64,000 nucleotides of DNA from Crocinitomicaceae bacterium. Lineage in GTDB: Bacteria > Bacteroidota > Bacteroidia > Flavobacteriales_D > Crocinitomicaceae. A model generated the notes under the pieces. The model worked only from the letters and a program-made list of their open reading frames with translations. It was not told the DNA's origin and searched no databases. The stretch is taken from the NCBI GenBank assembly GCA_017984635.1, contig JAGNZC010000003.1, positions 61,059-125,058 on the forward strand, written 5' to 3'. Positions 1-7,126 of the stretch are shown here, piece by piece (position 1 is the first letter of the stretch; each line of letters starts with the position of its first letter). Made by a program: the position numbers and the translations under genes.

Positions 1-1
1 G

Positions 2-775
2 ATTACTGGTCCAAACATGAGTGGTAAGAGTGCGCTTTTGCGACAAACAGCGTTGATTTGTTTAATGGCACAAATGGGTTCTTTTGTTCCTGCCGAATCA
101 GCAGAAATTGGACTTGTCGACAAAGTGTTTACGCGTGTAGGAGCATCGGATAATATTTCATCAGGAGAATCCACATTTATGGTTGAAATGAATGAAACCG
201 CAAGTATTTTGAATAATTTATCGGATCGCAGTTTGATTTTAATGGATGAAATTGGAAGAGGAACAAGCACCTATGATGGAATTTCCATTGCTTGGGCCAT
301 CGCTGAATACATCCATGAACACCCAAAATCGAAAGCAAAAACATTGTTTGCAACGCATTACCATGAATTAAATGAGATGACCAATCTATTTACACGGATA
401 AAAAATTTCAATGTTTCGGTCAAAGAAACTGGCACGAAGATTTTATTTACCCGAAAATTAGTGGAGGGAGGAAGTGAACATTCTTTTGGGATTCATGTTG
501 CAAAATTAGCAGGTATGCCAACAAAGGTATTGCACCGTGCAGAATTGATGTTAAAAGAATTAGAGCAAAGTCACGATTTAGGCGAAAAGCCAGCTATGAA
601 AGAAAAAGTAAAGAAAGCAGTTGCTTCAGATTCCATGCAATTAAGCTTTTTCCAATTAAATGATCCTGTGTTAGAACAAATCCGAGATGAGTTGGTAAGC
701 ATTGATATTAACGCGTTAACTCCGGTGGAAGCATTGATGAAGTTGAACGAAATCAAGAAGTTAACAGGCGGATAA
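2..775 (+). CDS. mutS: DNA mismatch repair protein MutS, C-terminal part (5' end outside window)
   Basis: MutS recognises mismatches after replication and uses ATP to recruit MutL. Only the C-terminal ATPase domain is present; the frame is open from the left edge. The fragment opens with the Walker A loop GPNMSGKS, followed by the MutS signature region around [14 protein letters not shown], Walker [17 protein letters not shown] and the ATHYHEL switch motif. The last ~70 residues fit the helix-turn-helix dimerisation tail. The stop at 773-775 is in a normal place for the family, so this is a gene cut by the window, not a truncated gene. No terminator follows; the tRNA promoter lies about 30 bases downstream. 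Identification is secure. Confidence 0.97.
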   Translation: MTGPNMSGKSALLRQTALICLMAQMGSFVPAESAEIGLVDKVFTRVGASDNISSGESTFMVEMNETASILNNLSDRSLILMDEIGRGTSTYDGISIAWAIAEYIHEHPKSKAKTLFATHYHELNEMTNLFTRIKNFNVSVKETGTKILFTRKLVEGGSEHSFGIHVAKLAGMPTKVLHRAELMLKELEQSHDLGEKPAMKEKVKKAVASDSMQLSFFQLNDPVLEQIRDELVSIDINALTPVEALMKLNEIKKLTGG

Positions 776-807
776 AAAAATAAATTAAAAAAAACCAACA
801 AAGTGTA

Positions 808-837
808 TTGTCTTTTTAGAAAAACTTTATACATTTG
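808..837 (+). promoter_or_regulatory. Promoter of the tRNA-Gly/tRNA-Leu unit
   Basis: TTG at 808-810 and TACATTTG at 830-837 are separated by 19 bases. This fits the Bacteroidota primary sigma consensus (TTG near -33, TAnnTTTG near -7) exactly. Transcription would start near 844, about 65 bases before the first tRNA. The match is seen in the sequence; activity is inferred. Confidence 0.8.
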
Positions 838-908
838 TCGCCCGTAACAAACGAAAACATCGGTTTTCAATTTTTGTTTCGGTGTTCAGTCAACTGAATT
901 GAAATATT

Positions 909-981
909 GCGAGAGTAGCTCAGTTGGTAGAGCACAACCTTGCCAAGGTTGGGGTCGCGAGTTCGAATCTCGTCTCCCGCT
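909..981 (+). tRNA. tRNA-Gly (anticodon GCC)
   Basis: A full cloverleaf can be drawn: acceptor arm 909-915 with 974-980, D-arm around AGCTCAGTTGGTAGAGC, anticodon loop TTGCCAA and T-loop TTCGAAT. The anticodon GCC reads GGC and GGU. The discriminator base is T981 and no CCA is encoded. One acceptor position (A912 opposite C977) is an A-C mismatch; the other six pairs are normal. It is co-transcribed with the tRNA-Leu that starts 8 bases later. Confidence 0.96.
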
Positions 982-988
982 CAAGTCC

Positions 989-1072
989 GCTCGGATGGTG
1001 GAATTGGTAGACACGCCGGACTTAAAATCCTGTGCCTGTATGGGCGTGCGGGTTCAAGTCCCGCTCCGAGTA
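989..1072 (+). tRNA. tRNA-Leu (anticodon TAA)
   Basis: This is a class II tRNA with a long variable arm. The D-loop contains GGTAGACAC, the anticodon loop is CTTAAAA (anticodon TAA, reads UUA/UUG) and the T-loop is TTCAAGT. The acceptor arm pairs 989-995 with 1065-1071, with a G-U pair at the end. One anticodon-stem position (C1017 opposite T1031) is mismatched. No CCA is encoded. A strong terminator begins 6 bases downstream. Confidence 0.95.
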
Positions 1073-1077
1073 CTAAA

Positions 1078-1105
1078 GAGTCTCTGAATCTCAGAGGCTC
1101 TTTTT
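1078..1105 (+). terminator. Rho-independent terminator of the tRNA pair
   Basis: A 10-bp stem (1078-1087 with 1091-1100, one G-U pair) with a 3-base loop is followed by five T residues. It closes the two-tRNA transcript. Confidence 0.9.
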
Positions 1106-1280
1106 AGTTTTAAAACATTTAAGATATACGAATTGGCTTCCACCTTTCGTATTTGATTAATCCCATTCACTTTGTGTTTGGGATTTTTCTTTTCCAAAAA
1201 TTTTCCAATCAGTACAAAAAATAGAATAGCATTAAAATGCATTCATAAAATTGTATTTCAAATAATTAATGATTGACCTT

Positions 1281-1315
1281 GTTTTGGCTAAAGCCAATTT
1301 CAATTCTATTTAAAA
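1281..1315 (+). repeat. Left 35-nt direct repeat flanking the transposase region
   Basis: This segment matches 2127-2161 at 31 of 35 positions in the same orientation. It contains the palindrome TTGGCTAAAGCCAA (6-bp arms at 1284-1289 and 1292-1297). Together the two copies bracket the transposase and all the other palindromes. Confidence 0.8.
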
Positions 1316-1318
1316 TGC

Positions 1319-1336
1319 CTCCAGATAAATCTGGAG
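1319..1336. repeat. Perfect 8-bp palindrome
   Basis: CTCCAGAT (1319-1326), AA, then ATCTGGAG (1329-1336) form a perfect hairpin. The right arm is also the first eight bases of the 18-bp tandem repeat, so the left arm could pair with any of the repeat copies. Confidence 0.8.
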
Positions 1337-1400
1337 CCAAAACAAAATCTGGAGGTAAAACAAAATCTGGAGATAAAACAAAATCTGGATGCAAAACAAT
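1329..1400 (+). repeat. 18-bp tandem repeat, four copies
   Basis: Four contiguous 18-bp units start at 1329, 1347, 1365 and 1383, with consensus ATCTGGAGnnAAAACAAA. The dinucleotide at unit positions 9-10 varies (CC, GT, AT, GC) while the rest is nearly invariant. There are no spacers, so this is not a CRISPR array. It lies upstream of the IS200-like transposase. Confidence 0.9.
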
Positions 1401-1459
1401 AATAATCAATGGAAATTGGAATTAATTTTATTCATTATAATATTTGAGTATGAATTGAA

Positions 1460-1474
1460 ATGGGATTGTCCCAT
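1460..1474. repeat. 6-bp-arm palindrome, ATGGGA/TCCCAT type
   Basis: ATGGGA (1460-1465), TTG, then TCCCAT (1469-1474) form a perfect hairpin. It shares its ATGGGA core with the larger palindrome at 1539-1568, so the two look like members of one REP-like family. Confidence 0.7.
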
Positions 1475-1538
1475 GTATATTTGATAAATGAATATGATTA
1501 GCGATGGTGTTTTCATATATTTTGATGAAGAATCAATC

Positions 1539-1568
1539 AATAGAAATGGGATTTATCCCATTTCTATT
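1539..1568. repeat. Perfect 14-bp inverted repeat
   Basis: Two perfectly complementary 14-base arms (1539-1552 and 1555-1568) flank a TT loop. There is no T-run after it and no gene directly upstream to terminate, so it is better read as a REP-like element than as a terminator. Confidence 0.85.
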
Positions 1569-1583
1569 ATTATCAAGAATAAA

Positions 1584-1597
1584 TTGGCTTCAGCCAA
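1584..1597. repeat. TTGGCT/AGCCAA palindrome
   Basis: TTGGCT, TC, AGCCAA. The arms are identical to those in the left direct repeat at 1284-1297, with a different 2-base loop. It lies 87 bases before the transposase start. Confidence 0.75.
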
Positions 1598-1683
1598 ATA
1601 AATAATCAACCAAAATTTAATCAGTTAAAATATTTTTTTGTAATTTGAATAATGAAATCATTTTACGAAAATTATTATAGTTT

Positions 1684-2121
1684 ATGCCCTTTGTAAAAGT
1701 TTATATACATTTTGTGTGGAGCACAAAAAATCGGGCCCCATTTCTTGCTACAAAAGAATTGAGATTAATCATGTGGAATCACATTAGAGAAAACGCAAAA
1801 TCAAAAGGAATTTTTATTGATTTTATTAATGGCTATAATGATCATTGTCATTGTTTAGTTTCCCTTGGGATAGATCAAACGATACAAAAGACCATGCAAT
1901 TAATAAAGGGAGAATCTTCTTTTTGGTTTAACAATCAAAATCTGATACCTGAAAAGTTCCAGTGGCAAGAAGAATATTTTGCAGTTTCAGTTTCTGAATC
2001 AATGATTGATATAGTTCGAAATTATATTAAAAAACAGGAGATTCATCATAGTAAAAAAACATTTCAAGATGAATATGATGAATTTTTTGAGAAATATGGC
2101 TTTCTAAAAATTAATGAGTGA
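1684..2121 (+). CDS. IS200-like transposase, RAYT type (Y1 HUH single-strand transposase)
   Basis: This 145-aa protein belongs to the Y1_Tnp family, which cuts and joins single-stranded DNA at hairpins through a covalent 5'-phosphotyrosine. The metal-binding HUH motif is visible as DHCHCLV near residue 60. The catalytic tyrosine is probably the one in RNYIKKQ near residue 117, followed by the HHSKKTFQDEYDEF segment typical of the Bacteroidota branch. The length is normal, so the gene looks intact. It stands alone, without TnpB, which fits a domesticated REP-associated transposase rather than a free IS. Palindromes lie upstream and 35-nt direct repeats flank the region. Confidence 0.88.
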   Translation: MPFVKVYIHFVWSTKNRAPFLATKELRLIMWNHIRENAKSKGIFIDFINGYNDHCHCLVSLGIDQTIQKTMQLIKGESSFWFNNQNLIPEKFQWQEEYFAVSVSESMIDIVRNYIKKQEIHHSKKTFQDEYDEFFEKYGFLKINE

Positions 2122-2126
2122 CAATC

Positions 2127-2161
2127 GTTTTGACTAAAGCCAATCTCAATTCTAGTTGAAA
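2127..2161 (+). repeat. Right 35-nt direct repeat flanking the transposase
   Basis: This matches 1281-1315 at 31 of 35 positions, same orientation, beginning 6 bases after the transposase stop. One arm of the internal palindrome carries a mismatch (TTGACT against AGCCAA). Confidence 0.8.
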
Positions 2162-2347
2162 TTTTTATTAACAATTAGTTTAATAGCTTTTTGTTTGTAT
2201 TTAAATAGATAATGTATACCAATTTAAAAGTATTTTAAATTCAACTTACAACAATCAATTTTTTTTATCATTTGTAATATTTCTGATTATAAAGAAGGTA
2301 TATATTGAAATTTTATTATTTTTACCCGAATTAAAAAACTATTTAAT

Positions 2348-4198
2348 ATGAAAAAAATATACTTTTTAGGTTTTGCTGCCTTGAGTGTTTTTGGAGTAAA
2401 TGCTCAAAGAAACATTTCGGAAAGCAAAATGCGTGTTTTTGGAGCTGTTGAAAAAGCGGCTAAACCAATTTTAACGGATCAAGCGTCAACAAAAGCTGTT
2501 GTTTGGTCAAACGATTTCTCAACTGCTTCTCAGTGGGCAATTACGAACGCAACAAGTGATGCTCAAAACTGGGTTATCACGAATGTAGCTAACAACACAA
2601 TGGGTTACAACACAGGAAGCTGGAAAGAAACTTCAATTACTGTTTCTAATGAAAACGGGTACGCTTTATTTGATTCTGATGCAGTTGGTGCTGATGGAGG
2701 TATACAAGATGCAAGCATTACATTTTCTAATACAATTGATTTAACTGGTCACCCTAATGTTGTTTTAGAATTTAATCAACGAATTAGAATCTGGCAAACT
2801 ACTCAATCATTTGTTCAAATTAGTACAAATGGTGGTACAACTTGGACAGATTTTGAAGTAAATGCAGGAAGACCAGTGAGTGTTGCTTTTGAAGAAAAAA
2901 TGTCAGTAAATATTTCTTCTGCAGCAGGTGGTCAAGCTAACGTTAAATTACGTTTTAATTACAAAGGATCTTGGGATTATGCTTGGATGATTGATGATAT
3001 TAAAATCGTTGACCAACCATTAAACGACATCGTTAACAATGGTCCTGTTTTCGTTGGAACAAACAATGAAGGTATTGAGTATGGAAGAACTCCTATCGAT
3101 CAATTAGACGCTAGTTACGAAGTTGGTGGTCAAATCATCAATTTTGGTGTTAATACACAAACAAATGTTGGTGTAGTTGCAAACTTTGGATCTTTTAATG
3201 TTCCTTTTACAGTAGGAACAATTTTGTCTGGTGATACAGCCGTTTACACATCTACACAAACACCTTCTTTAAGTATTGGTCAATATAACGGAATTTACAC
3301 AGCAATCTCTGCTTTAGATATCGTTGGTGGTCCTGAAGCAGCAAACAATGTTGTGAAAAGAAATTTCGCTGTAACTTCAAACATGTATTCTCAAGATGGT
3401 ATTGGTGTTCATCCAACGGAAAATCTTGCAGTGAATAGTTTTGGGTCAGAATCTTTTGGTAATCCACAAGACACATACTTAGCAAATTACTATTCTTTGA
3501 AAGCAACAAATAACTTGATTTCAGGATTTGAAATCGGTTTAGCTTCTTCAAGTGTTGCTGGAAGTGAATTGACAATTTCAATTGTTGATACAGCAACTTT
3601 CTTTGCTGATGCAGTAGTTCCAATTGTAGACAATAACGGAAATGCTGCAGAGGCTTTAACACAATATGTTACTGCTGCAGATATCGCTGCAGGTAAAATT
3701 GGTATTGCATTTCCTCAAGTAATTTCTTTACCAGCAGGTGCTTATTATGCAGTAGTTAAAACTGGTAACTCTGGATCAACTCCAGTGAGAGTATTAGATG
3801 ATATTACAATTCCTCAGCCAAACTTTGCTGGAATGGTGAATACATTAAGTGATGCTGGTGCTGCTACTTCTTACACAAATGGAAATTCATTTGCTATTCG
3901 TTTGAAAATGGGAGACCAAATGGGTGTTGAAAATGTTACTTCTACGTTTGGTTTAAATGTTTATCCTAACCCTGCAAGCGCAAATGCAACTGTAGCTTTT
4001 GATGTAAACAATGCAACAACTGTTGCTATCCAAGTAACAGATTTAGCTGGAAAAGTAATTTATACTTCTTCATTAGCAAATGTTAATGGTGCTCAAAATG
4101 TAGTTATTCCTGCACAAGATTTCGCAAATGGAATGTATACTGTTGCTATCAATGTTGATGGTGCAATCGCTACTAAAAAATTAAACGTTCGTAAATAA
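2348..4198 (+). CDS. T9SS-secreted protein with MAM/jelly-roll domain and Por secretion tail
   Basis: This is a 616-aa exported protein. Residues 1-20 form a signal peptide ending VNAQ. Residues ~50-222 look like a choice-of-anchor-J/MAM-type beta sandwich (FSTASQWAI..., QRIRIWQ, STNGGTTWTDFEVN, YAWMIDDIKIVD). Residues ~225-530 are beta-rich with no domain I recognise. Residues ~536-616 are a type A T9SS sorting domain (NVYPNPA near its start, LAGKVIY, a GMYTVAI strand and a basic end KKLNVRK). The tail is normally removed during export by the type IX system. The function is unknown: adhesin, binding protein or enzyme are all possible. It has its own terminator. Confidence 0.9.
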   Translation: MKKIYFLGFAALSVFGVNAQRNISESKMRVFGAVEKAAKPILTDQASTKAVVWSNDFSTASQWAITNATSDAQNWVITNVANNTMGYNTGSWKETSITVSNENGYALFDSDAVGADGGIQDASITFSNTIDLTGHPNVVLEFNQRIRIWQTTQSFVQISTNGGTTWTDFEVNAGRPVSVAFEEKMSVNISSAAGGQANVKLRFNYKGSWDYAWMIDDIKIVDQPLNDIVNNGPVFVGTNNEGIEYGRTPIDQLDASYEVGGQIINFGVNTQTNVGVVANFGSFNVPFTVGTILSGDTAVYTSTQTPSLSIGQYNGIYTAISALDIVGGPEAANNVVKRNFAVTSNMYSQDGIGVHPTENLAVNSFGSESFGNPQDTYLANYYSLKATNNLISGFEIGLASSSVAGSELTISIVDTATFFADAVVPIVDNNGNAAEALTQYVTAADIAAGKIGIAFPQVISLPAGAYYAVVKTGNSGSTPVRVLDDITIPQPNFAGMVNTLSDAGAATSYTNGNSFAIRLKMGDQMGVENVTSTFGLNVYPNPASANATVAFDVNNATTVAIQVTDLAGKVIYTSSLANVNGAQNVVIPAQDFANGMYTVAINVDGAIATKKLNVRK

Positions 4199-4218
4199 TA
4201 CGTAGTTTTTATAGTTTG

Positions 4219-4246
4219 AAAGGGTCGGTTTTTCCGGCCCTTTTTT
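4219..4246 (+). terminator. Terminator after the T9SS protein gene
   Basis: A GC-rich stem (4219-4228 with 4234-4243, one G-U pair) is followed by a T-run. The T-run overlaps the -33 TTG of the fabD promoter. Confidence 0.9.
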
Positions 4247-4275
4247 GTGTTACTAAGTTTGTTTCATTACTTTTG
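4245..4275 (+). promoter_or_regulatory. fabD promoter
   Basis: TTG at 4245-4247 and TACTTTTG at 4268-4275 are 20 bases apart, a full match to the Bacteroidota promoter. The start of transcription near 4282 leaves a leader of about 15 bases. Confidence 0.75.
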
Positions 4276-4296
4276 CTCTAAATTTAAATTACGATT

Positions 4297-5181
4297 ATGA
4301 AAGCATACGTTTTTCCTGGTCAAGGAGCTCAATTTTCAGGAATGGGTAAAGACCTTTACGACCAGTCTGAATTAGCAAGAGAATTATTTCATAAAGCAAA
4401 TGAAATTGTTGGTTTCGACATCACTAAAATCATGTTCGAAGGGACGGACGAGGAATTAAAAGAGACGAAAGTTACGCAACCTGCCATTTTTATTCATTCA
4501 ACAATATTAGCGGCATGTTTGGGAGAATCTTTTAATCCGGATATGGTAGCAGGTCATTCTTTAGGCGAATTTTCCGCTTTGGTTGCCAATAAAACGTTAA
4601 ACTTTGAAGATGGTTTAAGATTAGTATACAAACGTGCATTAGCAATGCAAAAAGCGTGTGAAATACAACCTTCAACAATGGCTGCAATTCTAGGCTTAGA
4701 TGATTCAATCGTTGAAGATATTTGTGCTGCAATTGATGGTGTAGTAGTTGCAGCAAATTACAATTGTCCAGGACAATTAGTTATTTCTGGAGCTATACCA
4801 GCGGTTGAAAAAGCATGTGAAGCATTGACTGAAGCTGGCGCAAAAAGAGCATTACTTTTACAAGTAGGAGGAGCTTTCCACTCTCCATTAATGGAACCTG
4901 CTAGAGAGGAATTAGCTGCTGCCATTGAAGCGACAACTTTCAATGTTCCAATTTGTCCCGTTTACCAAAATGTTACTGCTAAAGGAACTACAGATCCTGC
5001 AGAAATTCAACGTAATTTGGTCGCGCAATTGACTGCTCCTGTTCGTTGGACTCAAATTATGCAACAAATGATTGCGGATGGTGCAGCTGAAGTAATTGAA
5101 GTTGGACCTGGAAAAGTTTTACAAGGATTATTTAAAAAAGTAGATAGAGCTTTCCCTTGTTCTAGCGCTGAAATTGCATAA
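4297..5181 (+). CDS. fabD: Malonyl-CoA:ACP transacylase
   Basis: FabD moves malonyl groups from CoA to acyl carrier protein for fatty acid synthesis in the cytoplasm. The 294-aa length is normal. Visible motifs are the N-terminal FPGQGAQ (residues 6-12), the nucleophile elbow GHSLG (86-90, Ser88), the arginine region YKRALAMQ near 113, and GAFHSPLM with the catalytic His195. The gene is monocistronic, with a promoter and terminator of its own; no other fab genes are adjacent. Identification is secure. Confidence 0.97.
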   Translation: MKAYVFPGQGAQFSGMGKDLYDQSELARELFHKANEIVGFDITKIMFEGTDEELKETKVTQPAIFIHSTILAACLGESFNPDMVAGHSLGEFSALVANKTLNFEDGLRLVYKRALAMQKACEIQPSTMAAILGLDDSIVEDICAAIDGVVVAANYNCPGQLVISGAIPAVEKACEALTEAGAKRALLLQVGGAFHSPLMEPAREELAAAIEATTFNVPICPVYQNVTAKGTTDPAEIQRNLVAQLTAPVRWTQIMQQMIADGAAEVIEVGPGKVLQGLFKKVDRAFPCSSAEIA

Positions 5182-5202
5182 AAAAAATATTTTAAATAGA
5201 TG

Positions 5203-5230
5203 AAAGGTTCACAATTGTGAGCCTTTTTTT
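5203..5230 (+). terminator. fabD terminator
   Basis: The stem AAAGGTTCACA pairs with TTGTGAGCCTTT (one G-U pair) and is followed by a run of T. Confidence 0.88.
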
Positions 5231-5281
5231 ATGGAATTTTTTAAAGATCACATCTTATTTAAAACATAAAAACAAAAAGTC

Positions 5282-6022
5282 ATGAAAAAATGGATGTTAG
5301 TAGGTTGTTTGTTTGCAGGATTCTCAGCAATCAGCCAAGAAGCGCAAGGAGAAATTATCGGAACAGTAATCGATAAAGAATCAAAGGAAATCATTTTTGG
5401 AGCAGAAGCTTTTGTGCATGACAATGATAAAAAATACCAAGCAATTACAGATGCAGATGGTCGTTTTAGAATCAGTGCAATTCCTTCAGGAACTTATGAT
5501 TTAATTGTCAGATTTAGAAAAGATACAATTAGTAATCGCATCGAAGTTGTTGTTCCAATGGATGGAATCTGTAATGCTGGTACAATTCTTTTTTCAAAAG
5601 AAAAAGAGTTCAAAGCAATTACAGTATATGCTCAAAATAATGATCGAGTAAAATTAGAGTATGGTTTTCTACCCGTTAAAAAATTAACTTCAGAAGAAAT
5701 AGCACATAGTTCTGCAAAATTCGACATTAAAAGTTTAGCAACATCTATGTCTTCAGAAGTGAAAGTGGATGAAAATGGTGATTTAATGTTTCGTGGCGCT
5801 CGAAAAGGGGATATGATTTACATGTTGGACGGTATGAAAAGCACACAGGTGTTCAATGTACCAAGTTGTTCAATTGCAAATATGATGGTTTATACGGGTG
5901 GTATTCCAGCCAAGTATGGAGACACAATGGGTGGCGTAATTGTAGTAGAAACAAAAGGTTATTTTGATTTATACCGCGATTGGAAAAGAAGTGAAGCAAA
6001 AAAAGAAGCTTTGAATAACTAA
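5282..6022 (+). CDS. Secreted carboxypeptidase-regulatory-like plus TonB plug protein without a barrel
   Basis: This 246-aa protein starts with a signal peptide (residues 1-~19, ending AISQ). Residues ~22-95 form a CarboxypepD_reg-like beta sandwich (GEIIGTVIDK, DADGRFRISAIPSGTYDLIV). Residues ~125-230 resemble a TonB-dependent receptor plug (MFRGARKGDMIYMLDGMK, VYTGGIPAKYGDTMGGVIVVET). The ~500-residue beta-barrel that normally follows is absent, and the reading frame ends at a clean stop beside a strong terminator, so this is not an obvious recent truncation. It may be a periplasmic or surface-associated standalone plug. Function is unknown. It has no operon partner. Confidence 0.8.
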   Translation: MKKWMLVGCLFAGFSAISQEAQGEIIGTVIDKESKEIIFGAEAFVHDNDKKYQAITDADGRFRISAIPSGTYDLIVRFRKDTISNRIEVVVPMDGICNAGTILFSKEKEFKAITVYAQNNDRVKLEYGFLPVKKLTSEEIAHSSAKFDIKSLATSMSSEVKVDENGDLMFRGARKGDMIYMLDGMKSTQVFNVPSCSIANMMVYTGGIPAKYGDTMGGVIVVETKGYFDLYRDWKRSEAKKEALNN

Positions 6023-6024
6023 AT

Positions 6025-6054
6025 AAAAAAAGGGGTAAGATGACCCCTTTTTTT
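6025..6054. terminator. Bidirectional terminator between the plug protein gene and manC
   Basis: The stem AAAAAAAGGGGT pairs with ACCCCTTTTTTT around a 6-base loop. A-runs and T-runs on both sides let it serve both convergent transcripts. Confidence 0.9.
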
Positions 6055-6055
6055 A

Positions 6056-7126
6056 TTATGCTTTATTTTCGTCGATGTGTTTCAAGTAATTTTTGAGTTC
6101 TTGCTCATTTTCATTCTTAAGAATCATTAACATATTGTCAGATTCTACAACGATGTAATCTTCTAATCCATCGATTAATACAAGTTTGTCATTTGGAACA
6201 TTTACTTGACAGTTTTTCGAATTGAATAAAAATGCATTGTGTCCAATGACTGAATTGTTTTGATTATCTGTTTTTAAATGCTCACTTAAACTGCCCCAAG
6301 TTCCTAAATCGCTCCAATCAAAATCTGCCAAAACGACGTCCGTGTTTTTCGCATGTTCCATTACTGCAAAATCAATCGAAATATCTTCACACACTTCAAA
6401 ACAATGGTTTACTTTATGTTGTTCTTCAGAAGTATTGTATTGACTTAAATCTCCAGCAAATAAACCATGAAGAGCAGGTTGAAATTTTTCTAATGCGGAT
6501 AAGATGGTAGCTGCTTTCCAAACAAACAGTCCAGAATTCCAATAGAAATTGCCGCTATCTAAAAATGATTGAGCAGTTTTTAAATCCGGTTTTTCTCTGA
6601 ATTGCAATACTTCTGTTGCGGCTCCAGCTTCAATTTTTTGCGCTACTTCAATATAGCCATAACCTGTATCTGGTCGTGAAGGCAAAATACCTAAAGTTAC
6701 CAATCGTTCGCCTTGATTTGCTTGATTAATTGCTGCATGTACGATTTCAGAAAAACGTTGTTCTTTTACAATTAAATGATCCGCAGGAGAGATGATCATC
6801 GTTGCATCTGCATTTTTTGCTATGATTTTTGCTGCCGCATAAGCGATACAGGGCGCCGTGTTTTTTCGTCTTGGCTCCGTTAATATCTGGTCATAGCTTA
6901 AATCAGGAAGTTGTTCTTTTACCAGTTCTGAATAAGCAGTATTTGTTAAAACATAAATATTTTCGCTGGGTGCAATTTGAAGCAAACGTTCGTAGGTCAT
7001 TTGAATCAACGATTTTCCAATTCCTAATACATCTAAAAATTGTTTTGGTTTTTCAGGAGTAGACATAGGCCAGAAGCGACTTCCAACGCCTCCTGCCATT
7101 ATTATGCAATAATTATTATTCTTCAT
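6056..7126 (-). CDS. manC: Mannose-1-phosphate guanylyltransferase
   Basis: This enzyme makes GDP-mannose from mannose-1-phosphate and GTP, supplying surface polysaccharide and fucose synthesis. The 356-aa protein is the short single-domain form, without the isomerase domain of bifunctional ManC. The nucleotidyltransferase signature MAGGVGSRFWPMS with the lysine region EKPKQFLD lies at residues ~10-30. ISPADHLI (~115) and GYGYIE (~155) follow, with a left-handed helix region near the C-terminus. It overlaps the end of the upstream SprT-like gene by 11 bases, so the two are probably co-transcribed. Confidence 0.93.
   Translation of the reverse strand: MKNNNYCIIMAGGVGSRFWPMSTPEKPKQFLDVLGIGKSLIQMTYERLLQIAPSENIYVLTNTAYSELVKEQLPDLSYDQILTEPRRKNTAPCIAYAAAKIIAKNADATMIISPADHLIVKEQRFSEIVHAAINQANQGERLVTLGILPSRPDTGYGYIEVAQKIEAGAATEVLQFREKPDLKTAQSFLDSGNFYWNSGLFVWKAATILSALEKFQPALHGLFAGDLSQYNTSEEQHKVNHCFEVCEDISIDFAVMEHAKNTDVVLADFDWSDLGTWGSLSEHLKTDNQNNSVIGHNAFLFNSKNCQVNVPNDKLVLIDGLEDYIVVESDNMLMILKNENEQELKNYLKHIDENKA

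Larger units (their letters stand above)
1106..1683. other. Long intergenic region rich in palindromes and short repeats
   Basis: This 578-base stretch between the tRNA terminator and the transposase has no convincing gene. It holds five palindromes (1284-1297, 1319-1336, 1460-1474, 1539-1568, 1584-1597) and an 18-bp tandem repeat (1329-1400). A 36-codon reading frame at 1315-1425 lies exactly on the tandem repeat and is probably fortuitous. The palindromes resemble REP elements, which are typical neighbours of RAYT transposases such as the one at 1684. Confidence 0.75.

Noticed and set aside
899..1087. 62-codon frame across the tRNA genes
   Set aside because: It covers both tRNAs and their terminator exactly; it is a by-product of tRNA sequence.
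1329..1400. Possible CRISPR array
   Set aside because: Units are contiguous, only 18 bp, with no spacers and no cas genes.
1315..1425. 36-codon frame encoding KSGxKT repeats
   Set aside because: It exists because the 18-bp DNA repeat is a multiple of three. The only variable bases change the amino acid (Ala, Gly, Asp, Cys) and there is no signal or context for a gene.
3252..3662. 136-codon antisense frame inside the T9SS protein gene
   Set aside because: Low-complexity Gln/Leu-rich product of antisense codon bias, with no promoter.
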